DNA of 11,144 bases, taken from positions 1 through 11,144 of the forward strand of contig UQXM01000053.1 of NCBI GenBank assembly GCA_900545035.1, read 5' to 3'. Under the pieces are notes generated by a model. The model was not told the origin of the DNA. It did no database searches and saw only the letters and a program-made list of their open reading frames with translations. The stretch's first letter is position 1. Every line of letters begins with the position of its first letter. Origin of the DNA: an uncultured Fusobacterium sp. Its GTDB lineage: Bacteria > Fusobacteriota > Fusobacteriia > Fusobacteriales > Fusobacteriaceae. The translations under genes were made by a program, and so were the position numbers. Positions 6,617-11,144 of this stretch are shown piece after piece.

Positions 6617-6660
6617 AAAAAATAAAATTCTCGAAACTAAATTTGGGAATTTTATTTTTT
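6617..6660 (+). terminator. Terminator of mnmE
   Basis: A 16-bp stem (6617-6632 with 6645-6660, one G-U pair) surrounds a 12-base loop and ends in a run of T residues. It lies 8 bases after the mnmE stop. Its A/T-rich lower stem gives an A-tract before and U-tract after, so it could work in both directions. Confidence 0.85.
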
Positions 6661-6730
6661 ATTTATTTTGAGAAAAAGTGAAAAAGATATTTTATTAGTG
6701 TATATAGACAGAAATAAATTGTAAACATTA

Positions 6731-6888
6731 AAAATTTCTGCGTAATTTATGCAGCGAAACAGAATAGAGGAAATTTGACTGTCTGAACGAAGTGAGTTCG
6801 TCGATGCAGGAGGCTGAGAGTTTGATAAAACTCTCAACGACTAGCAGAGCCGACGAACACAGAAATTTTATTTATTAAATTTCTGCGT
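6731..6888. repeat. Structured, probably dispersed intergenic element
   Basis: About 160 bases between mnmE and mnmG form nested inverted repeats. The outer arms are AAAATTTCTG (6731-6740) and its exact complement (6860-6869), the middle arms GTTCGTCG (6796-6803) and CGACGAAC (6851-6858), and an inner 9-bp hairpin TGAGAGTTT / AAACTCTCA spans 6815-6836. A 12-base direct repeat AAATTTCTGCGT (6732-6743 and 6877-6888) brackets it. GC is clearly higher than the flanks. The GTCTGAACGAAGTGAGTTCG motif (6781-6800) resembles repeats I associate with fusobacterial and clostridial intergenic DNA. It has no convincing coding potential and could be a MITE-like repeat or a structured RNA. Confidence 0.55.
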
Positions 6889-6968
6889 TTGTTCCTCAAT
6901 TCAAATAGAGCAATATAAATAGTACGATATTTTTTAGTGAAACAATTTATTTCTTGTTATTACACATA

Positions 6969-6988
6969 TGTATATAATCATTAATAAA
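6969..6988 (+). repeat. Iteron-like site upstream of mnmG
   Basis: TGTATATAATCATTAATAAA shares 16 of 20 positions with iteron 3. It lies 42 bases before the mnmG start. Within it TATAAT (6973-6978) could be a -10 box, but no good -35 is visible 16-18 bases upstream. It may therefore be a promoter, an initiator-binding site, or both. Confidence 0.45.
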
Positions 6989-7029
6989 ATTATTCGTTTT
7001 GTAATTAAAATTATAAAGAAGGAGAAAAA

Positions 7030-8904
7030 ATGAACTATATATATGATGTAGTTGTTGTGGGAGGGGGACACGGAGGTTGCGAAGCTTCTCTTGCATCAGC
7101 AAGACTTGGAAGAAAAACTCTGCTTATTACAATGTCCCTTGATTCTATTGCTATGATGTCATGCAACCCCTCAATAGGAGGTCCGGGAAAAAGCAACCTT
7201 GTTGCAGAAATGGATATCCTTGGGGGAGAGATGGGAGCTCATACAGACAGATACAATCTTCAGCTGAAAGACCTTAACACGAGCAAAGGTCCTGCTGCAA
7301 GAATTACAAGAGGACAGGCAGACAAATATCTTTACAGAACAAAAATGAAAGAGCTTCTTGAAAGAACAGAAAATCTTGATATTCTTCAGGACTGTGTTGA
7401 AGAAATTATTACTGATGATAAGAATGTTATAACAGGAGTAAAAACAGCACTTGGAATAGAAGTAAAAGCTTCTGCCGTCGTTCTTACAACAGGAACTTTC
7501 CTGAAAGGAAGAATAGTAATAGGAGATGTAAAATATACAGCAGGAAGACAAGGAGAAAATTCTGCCGAAAAACTTTCGGACAGTTTGAGAGAACATGGAA
7601 TACATATAGAAAGATATCAGACTGCAACTCCTCCAAGAGTTGATATGAGAACGGTGGATTTTTCCAAAACAGAGGAGCTTCACGGGGAAAAGCACCCAAG
7701 ATATTTTTCAATTTTCACTGAAAAAGAGGAAAACAGTGTAGTTCCAACTTGGCTTACTCACACAACAGAGGAAACAATAAAGGTTGTTAAAGAGCTTTTA
7801 AAATATTCCCCTATTGTTTCGGGAATAATAGAAACTCACGGGCCTAGACACTGCCCGTCTTTAGACAGAAAAGTATTGAACTTTCCTGACAAAACAAATC
7901 ACCAGATATTTTTGGAGTTGGAATCAAGACAGTCAAACGAACTGTATATAAACGGACTTACAACAGCAATGCCTCCGTTTGTGCAGGATGCAATGCTTAA
8001 AACAATAGCGGGACTTGAAAATGCCAAAATTGTGAGATACGGTTATGCTGTGGAATATGATTATGCTCCTGCATATCAGCTGTACCCAAGCCTTGAAAGC
8101 AAAATAGTTGAGGGGCTGTTTATGGGAGGACAGATAAACGGAACATCAGGTTATGAAGAAGCAGCTTCTCAAGGATTTATTGCCGGAGTAAATGCTGCCA
8201 GAAAAACAATGGGAAAAGCTCCTGTGATAATTGACAGAAGTGAGGGATATATCGGTGTAATGATAGATGATATCATTCATAAAAGAACTCCCGAGCCTTA
8301 CAGAGCACTTCCTTCCCGTTCTGAATACAGACTTACTCTCAGATTTGACAACGGATTTATGAGACTTCTTGATAAAGCTGAAGAGATAGGAATTATTTCT
8401 CCTGAAAAAATAGCATATCTGAAAGAAGCAAAGGCAAATGTGGAAAAAGAAACAGCTGTATTAAAAGAACTTAAAGTGCCGATGAAAAAAGCTAACGAAA
8501 TTCTTGAAAAATATGGCTGCGAACAAAGACTTACAAAGGGAACAACAGCAAACGAAGTGCTGAAATTCAAAGAGATAACTTATGAAAATCTGGCAGAGGA
8601 ACTGGGAATAGACATTTCAGGATATCCTAAATTTGTAACAAGTCAGATAGAAACTATAACAAAATATGATATATTTATAAAAAGAGAAAACGAACAGATT
8701 GAAAAATTTAAAAAACTTGAGGGTATTATGATACCGAAAGATTTTGATTTCACTTCTGTAAAAGGAATTTCCAATATTGCAAAAGCAGGACTTTGTGATG
8801 TAAAACCTGTTTCAATAGGAGAAGCCAGCAGAATAAGCGGAGTAACAGGAAACGATATTGCTCTTCTTCTTGCAACTATAAGGGAAATGGAAAAGAAAAA
8901 CTAA
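7030..8904 (+). CDS. mnmG: tRNA uridine-5-carboxymethylaminomethyl(34) synthesis enzyme MnmG
   Basis: FAD-dependent partner of MnmE in U34 modification of tRNA. The 624 aa are a normal length. The N-terminal dinucleotide-binding motif is VVVGGGHGG (residues 8-16). The family's two conserved Cys positions are present: SCNPSIGGPGK (Cys45) and HGPRHCPSLDRK (Cys275). Further family blocks are LNTSKGPAARITRGQADKYL, GGQINGTSGYEEAASQG and SRSEYRLTLRFDN, with a helical C-terminal tRNA-binding region. Several blocks differ from the common bacterial form (for example IGGPGKSNLVAEMD instead of the usual IGGIGKGHLVKEID), suggesting a distinct subclade. AAGGAG precedes the ATG by about 6 bases. It is separated from mnmE by 421 bases and a terminator, so it is probably transcribed independently. 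Confidence 0.96.
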   Translation: MNYIYDVVVVGGGHGGCEASLASARLGRKTLLITMSLDSIAMMSCNPSIGGPGKSNLVAEMDILGGEMGAHTDRYNLQLKDLNTSKGPAARITRGQADKYLYRTKMKELLERTENLDILQDCVEEIITDDKNVITGVKTALGIEVKASAVVLTTGTFLKGRIVIGDVKYTAGRQGENSAEKLSDSLREHGIHIERYQTATPPRVDMRTVDFSKTEELHGEKHPRYFSIFTEKEENSVVPTWLTHTTEETIKVVKELLKYSPIVSGIIETHGPRHCPSLDRKVLNFPDKTNHQIFLELESRQSNELYINGLTTAMPPFVQDAMLKTIAGLENAKIVRYGYAVEYDYAPAYQLYPSLESKIVEGLFMGGQINGTSGYEEAASQGFIAGVNAARKTMGKAPVIIDRSEGYIGVMIDDIIHKRTPEPYRALPSRSEYRLTLRFDNGFMRLLDKAEEIGIISPEKIAYLKEAKANVEKETAVLKELKVPMKKANEILEKYGCEQRLTKGTTANEVLKFKEITYENLAEELGIDISGYPKFVTSQIETITKYDIFIKRENEQIEKFKKLEGIMIPKDFDFTSVKGISNIAKAGLCDVKPVSIGEASRISGVTGNDIALLLATIREMEKKN

Positions 8905-8905
8905 A

Positions 8906-8925
8906 ATTATTATTGAGCATATACA
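8906..8925 (-). repeat. Isolated iteron copy after mnmG, inverted
   Basis: On the minus strand this reads TGTATATGCTCAATAATAAT, which fits the origin iteron consensus at every position. It begins 2 bases after the mnmG stop and lies about 6.3 kb from the array, in the opposite orientation. Such an exact match is unlikely by chance even in AT-rich DNA. Confidence 0.7.
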
Positions 8926-8928
8926 TAT

Positions 8929-8976
8929 AAAAAGGGCTGCTGCATTTACAATTTTATAAATGCAGCAGCTCATTTT
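8929..8976. terminator. Bidirectional terminator between mnmG and the MATE gene
   Basis: A 13-bp perfect stem (8936-8948 with 8957-8969) encloses an 8-base loop. On the minus strand it is followed by CCC then TTTTT, a good terminator for the transporter gene, whose stop is 15 bases away. On the plus strand CATTTTACTTTAT follows, a weaker U-tract for mnmG. The stem resembles the initiator-gene terminator at 81-106. Confidence 0.85.
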
Positions 8977-8984
8977 ACTTTATA

Positions 8985-10322
8985 TTAACGAAAAATTTTC
9001 TTTCTTACATAAAAATATCCTAAAATCAGAACAGCTCCCGATATTGTCCATGAAAGCGGGTAAGACATATAAAGAACCGAAAGTGTGTGATGATTTTTAA
9101 ATACTGTGAATATCCACACAATACGGAATACACAAGCTCCAAGCAGACATACCAAAGTCGGCAGAAGAGAAAATCCCAATCCTCTCAGACACGATACTGT
9201 AACATCCATTACACCACACAACGAATAACTTATTCCCACTATTCCCAGACGAATGAGTCCGTATGAAATTGCTTCTTCGTTGGAAACGCAGATTTTTAAA
9301 ATATTCTCTCCAAAAAGATAAACAATTATTCCGAGAACAGCTCCTGCCGCAACGGTGCTTAAAACAGAATAAAGAACGATAAAATCAATTCTTCTGTATT
9401 TTCTTGCTCCCAAATTCTGACTTGTGAAATTCATTGATGTCTGACACAAAGCATTTGTTGATGTGTAAATAAATCCTTCTATTGTAACAGAAGCTGTATT
9501 TCCTGCTATTACCATATACCCGAATGAATTTACGGAAGATTGAATAAGCACATTTGAAATATTGAAAAGTACTCCCTGTGCCCCTGCCGGAAGTCCGATT
9601 TTTACAATTTCAATCAGACATTTTCTGTGAATTTTTATTTTTCTTAAATCAAGATGAAGCATTCCCTCTGATTTTACAAGAATTCTTATCACAAAATAGG
9701 CAGATATTGTTTCGGAAACAATGGTTGCCGCAGCAACTCCGACAACTCCCAGATTAAAAACAATTACAAGAATAAGATTGAGAATAATATTTACGATTCC
9801 TGCTCCCATAAGAATATAAAGAGGGCGTTTTGTATCTCCCGCAGCTCTCAATACAGATGAGCCGAAATTGTATAAAAGTATTGTGGGCATTCCCAGAAAA
9901 TAGATGTGCATATAAAGAGCTGAAAGGTCGATAATATTTTCAGGTGTTCCCATTATTCTGAGAAGAGGTTTTGCAAGAATAAGCCCTGCTCCCAACATAA
10001 CTCCCCCGGAGATAAGAGCCACAGCAATGGAAGTTCTTATGCTGTTTCTTGTATTGATTTTGTTTCCTGCACCGTAATTTCTGGCAACTACAACTCCTGC
10101 CCCCATTGAAAGCCCTATTACAAGATTAAGAAGCAGATTTACCAGTGAAGTGGTAGACCCAACAGCTGCAAGAGCCTTTTCTCCCGAAAATTTTCCTACT
10201 ACAACAGTATCGGCAGCGTTGAATAAAAGCTGTAAAATACAGGTTAAAATCAAAGGAACAGTAAAAGCAGCCATGTTTTTAAACAATGGACCGTTACACA
10301 TATCTATTCGATAATTTTTCAT
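8985..10322 (-). CDS. MATE family multidrug/Na+ (or H+) antiporter
   Basis: Integral membrane efflux transporter of the MATE superfamily, which exports cationic drugs or metabolites using an ion gradient. From ATG 10322 it is 445 aa, normal for the family, with about 12 hydrophobic segments. Family signatures are NGPLFKNMAAFTVPLILT, LFNAADTVVVGKFSGEKALAAVG and GLSMGAGVVVARNYGA in the first half, GAQGVLFNISNVLIQSSVNSF in the second, and ALCQTSMNFTSQNLGARKYRR. I prefer ATG 10322 because AGGGGGG precedes it by 6 bases; the frame extends to a TTG at 10370 without such a site. Substrate cannot be told from sequence. It is transcribed from a promoter interleaved with an opposite promoter. Confidence 0.93.
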   Translation of the reverse strand: MKNYRIDMCNGPLFKNMAAFTVPLILTCILQLLFNAADTVVVGKFSGEKALAAVGSTTSLVNLLLNLVIGLSMGAGVVVARNYGAGNKINTRNSIRTSIAVALISGGVMLGAGLILAKPLLRIMGTPENIIDLSALYMHIYFLGMPTILLYNFGSSVLRAAGDTKRPLYILMGAGIVNIILNLILVIVFNLGVVGVAAATIVSETISAYFVIRILVKSEGMLHLDLRKIKIHRKCLIEIVKIGLPAGAQGVLFNISNVLIQSSVNSFGYMVIAGNTASVTIEGFIYTSTNALCQTSMNFTSQNLGARKYRRIDFIVLYSVLSTVAAGAVLGIIVYLFGENILKICVSNEEAISYGLIRLGIVGISYSLCGVMDVTVSCLRGLGFSLLPTLVCLLGACVFRIVWIFTVFKNHHTLSVLYMSYPLSWTISGAVLILGYFYVRKKIFR

Positions 10323-10396
10323 ATTTTCCCCCCTGCACAAAATCCAATATTTTGAATTAAAACTTTTCAACTAAACAGGTTTGCTGTTCAATTGAA

Positions 10397-10434
10397 ATTA
10401 TATCATTGATTTATAAAAAAATCTATGATATAGT
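10397..10434. promoter_or_regulatory. Interleaved divergent promoters in a palindrome
   Basis: Arms 10399-10412 and 10419-10432 are complementary at 13 of 14 positions. Plus strand: TTGATT (10406-10411), 17 bases, TATAGT (10429-10434) with TG one base upstream (extended -10), driving the first small-RNA unit. Minus strand: TAGATT (10420-10425), 17 bases, TATAAT (10397-10402), also with an extended -10, driving the MATE gene. The palindrome could also be a regulator operator. Confidence 0.65.
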
Positions 10435-10440
10435 CAAAGT

Positions 10441-10527
10441 ACGAATAAAGGCTTTCTCAGAAAAGGGAAACAACGACAAATGGAAAAGACAAGGACATGC
10501 CAAATCAACACCTTGTCTTTTTTATTT
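10441..10527 (+). ncRNA. Small RNA candidate, copy 1
   Basis: A promoter-to-terminator unit of about 87 nt. It starts after the extended -10 promoter at 10429-10434 and ends in an 11-bp hairpin AAAAGACAAGG (10484-10494) / CCTTGTCTTTT (10511-10521) followed by a T-tract. The 5' half (to about 10474) has no clear ribosome binding site. A 19-codon ORF from ATG 10480 runs through the terminator and is not credible as a main product. A second copy lies 521 bases downstream. I do not recognise the family. A leader/attenuator role is possible, but no plus-strand gene follows. Confidence 0.55.
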
Positions 10528-10529
10528 TT
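10484..10529 (+). terminator. Terminator of small RNA copy 1
   Basis: An 11-bp stem with a 16-base loop, followed by TTTTTTATTTTT. It is almost identical to 11005-11050; the differences inside are two loop bases. Confidence 0.85.
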
Positions 10530-10530
10530 C

Positions 10531-10570
10531 AAAAAATAAAAAAAGGTTATTGGCGAGATAACCTTTTTTT
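10531..10570. terminator. Second, bidirectional terminator hairpin
   Basis: AAGGTTAT (10543-10550) and ATAACCTT (10558-10565) enclose a 7-base loop, with an A-run before and a T-run after, so it can end transcription in both directions. It backs up the small-RNA terminator on the plus strand and could end the minus-strand unit at 10708-10821. Confidence 0.75.
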
Positions 10571-10648
10571 ATTAAGATTAATATTCTATAATTTCGGTAA
10601 CTATATTATATATCATTTTTCTTTATCTTTCAAGGAATTTTAATTTTA

Positions 10649-10675
10649 GGGAAGAAGGTAGCCAACCTTCAACCC
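10649..10675. other. Stem-loop downstream of the small hydrophobic ORF
   Basis: GAAGGT (10654-10659) pairs with ACCTTC (10665-10670) around a 5-base loop, extended by GGG/CCC after an internal AA/AA mismatch. It lacks a T-run on either side, so it is more likely an RNA-stability or processing structure than a terminator. Confidence 0.35.
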
Positions 10676-10707
10676 CTTTTGTAATACCTTAGATGTATTT
10701 CCTGCTT

Positions 10708-10821
10708 TTACATATTGAATAAGAGTGAAAGAATTGCTTCCACAACAATTATTTTTGTAATTGCTGTAAAAAGTATAATAAGTATAAATACAATCAATAT
10801 GTTTTTTCCGAAATTTTTCAT
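10708..10821 (-). CDS. Small hydrophobic protein candidate, 37 aa
   Basis: ATG at 10821, with AAGG 9 bases upstream, gives 37 residues starting MKNFGKNILIVFILIILFTA. This is a short basic head followed by one strong membrane-spanning segment and a second hydrophobic stretch ending LSLLFNM. A minus-strand extended -10 (TGATATAAT) lies about 60 bases upstream near 10880-10890, so it may be its own transcript. No family is recognised. A frameshift near 10720 would join it to a more protein-like tail (KAGNTSKVLQKGLKVGYLLP, stop at 10646-10648), so it could also be the intact half of a broken small gene. It could be a membrane peptide or toxin-like product, but nothing proves that. Confidence 0.4.
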   Translation of the reverse strand: MKNFGKNILIVFILIILFTAITKIIVVEAILSLLFNM

Positions 10822-10933
10822 AGAATTTAACCTTAATAAGAAGCACTCGGTAAAGCAGAAACCTTTAGTGTTAAAATTATTATATCACTTTTTTTATTTA
10901 TTTGAATTGATTTTTACAAAATAGTTTTTCCAA

Positions 10934-10956
10934 ATATCTAAAAGCTATGTTATAAT
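10934..10956 (+). promoter_or_regulatory. Promoter of small RNA copy 2
   Basis: TATAAT (10951-10956) with TG one base upstream forms an extended -10 box at the same distance from the downstream GTAC as in copy 1 (GTAC begins 10 bases after the start of each -10 box). The -35 region is weak, as is common with extended -10 promoters. Confidence 0.6.
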
Positions 10957-10962
10957 TAAAGT

Positions 10963-11048
10963 ACAAACAATAGTTTTTTCGTAGAATGAAAAAATGACAA
11001 ATGAAAAAGACAAGGACACACCAAATCAACACCTTGTCTTTTTTATTT
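10963..11048 (+). ncRNA. Small RNA candidate, copy 2
   Basis: Paralogue of the unit at 10441-10527, with the same layout: extended -10, GTAC near the start, a variable 5' stretch of about 35 bases, then a 76-base block (10996-11071) matching 10475-10550 at 73 positions. The hairpin 11005-11015 / 11032-11042 plus T-tract ends it. The 5' parts have diverged while the terminator part has not, as in small-RNA families whose 5' end picks targets. That reading is an inference. Confidence 0.55.
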
Positions 11049-11050
11049 TT
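11005..11050 (+). terminator. Terminator of small RNA copy 2
   Basis: An 11-bp stem AAAAGACAAGG / CCTTGTCTTTT followed by TTATTTTT. It is the same hairpin as at 10484-10521 with two loop changes. Confidence 0.85.
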
Positions 11051-11051
11051 C

Positions 11052-11086
11052 AAAAAATAAAAAAAGGTTATTTTTTAAATAACCTT
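11052..11086 (-). terminator. Terminator of the minus-strand gene at the window end
   Basis: A 10-bp stem (11064-11073 with 11077-11086) and 3-base loop. On the minus strand it runs into TTTTTATTTTTT. On the plus strand ATGTCAG follows, so unlike its sibling at 10543-10565 it works in one direction only. Confidence 0.75.
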
Positions 11087-11089
11087 ATG

Positions 11090-11144
11090 TCAGTTTCTTA
11101 AAAACGGAAGCAGTCCTTCTGTAATTATTAATTTTCTTCTGCCG
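11090..11144 (-). CDS. 3' end of a minus-strand gene (partial, product unknown)
   Basis: Minus-strand frame from the window edge to TGA (11090-11092) gives GRRKLIITEGLLPFLRN, with codons typical of the neighbours (AGA, GGA, TTA, CTT). Another frame is also open to a TAA at 11085-11087 but uses CGG and AGG, rarer here, so I prefer the TGA frame. A minus-strand terminator follows at 11064-11086, supporting a gene end. The product cannot be named. Confidence 0.35.
   Translation of the reverse strand, partial: GRRKLIITEGLLPFLRN

Noticed and set aside
6652..6837. 61-codon minus-strand ORF between mnmE and mnmG
   Set aside because: It runs across the structured repeat and the mnmE terminator, has no ribosome site, and its sequence follows the hairpin arms. 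It is probably a repeat-derived false ORF.
6731..6888. tRNA or known riboswitch in the mnmE-mnmG gap
   Set aside because: No cloverleaf, T-loop GTTCRANNC box or riboswitch core that I can recognise is present. The nested inverted repeats do not match a known class.
7171..7711. Long minus-strand ORFs inside mnmG
   Set aside because: They lie wholly antisense to conserved MnmG blocks and are rich in Cys/Ser/Phe, typical of reverse reading of Lys/Glu codons.
9105..9120. DnaA-box-like ATATCCACA
   Set aside because: A single one-mismatch site inside the MATE coding sequence, far from the origin-like gap. It is expected by chance.
10480..10539. 19-codon ORF in each small RNA unit (ATG 10480 and 11001)
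   Set aside because: The frame is kept in both copies, but there is no ribosome site at a normal distance and the coding run passes through the terminator hairpin and T-tract. It is most likely a by-product of the conserved terminator.
10715..10924. 69-codon plus-strand ORF between the small RNAs
   Set aside because: It starts at TTG without a ribosome site and is antisense to the more gene-like hydrophobic ORF. There is no promoter of its own.

Overview
The window is about 30% G+C by eye. It has AGA/AAA/ATA-rich codon use, strong AGGAGG-type ribosome binding sites and the gene order rpmH-rnpA-yidD-yidC-jag-mnmE-mnmG. Together these suggest a Fusobacteriota chromosome (Fusobacterium/Cetobacterium-like). 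The genus is an inference from protein style and composition, since no search was possible.

Layout. Positions 1-75 hold what looks like the 3' end of a plus-strand gene, followed by a hairpin terminator. Positions 125-2002 (minus) encode a 625-aa protein resembling plasmid RepA/RPA-type replication initiators. It sits where many bacteria carry dnaA, divergent from rpmH. Positions 2003-2878 are a very AT-rich non-coding stretch with five clear, same-orientation copies of a 20-bp repeat (consensus TGTATATRCTCAATAATAWT), a sixth degenerate copy, and a second repeat family (CCTTATTTTTCAAGG). Part of it has an exact 104-bp period. I saw no DnaA box there. I read this as a chromosomal replication origin built from iterons and served by the neighbouring RepA-like protein, not a classical DnaA/oriC module. 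Two more copies of the 20-mer lie at 6969-6988 and 8906-8925, outside the array.

Positions 2807-6608 (plus) are the conserved origin-proximal cluster. rpmH has a near-consensus promoter and its own terminator. It is followed by tightly packed rnpA, yidD (overlapping rnpA), yidC, jag/khpB and mnmE. These genes supply ribosomal protein L34, RNase P processing, membrane-protein insertion and tRNA wobble-uridine modification. A 421-bp gap (6609-7029) holds the mnmE terminator, a strongly folded element that looks like a dispersed repeat, and an iteron-like site. It precedes mnmG, whose product is MnmE's partner enzyme.

Positions 8985-10322 (minus) encode a MATE-family multidrug efflux transporter. 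Its promoter is interleaved with a plus-strand promoter in a 34-bp palindrome. From 10371 to the end there are two paralogous small-RNA-like units about 521 bp apart (73 of 76 bases identical in the 3' part, with promoters at matching positions). Between them lies a 37-codon hydrophobic minus-strand ORF. The window ends with the probable 3' end of another minus-strand gene.
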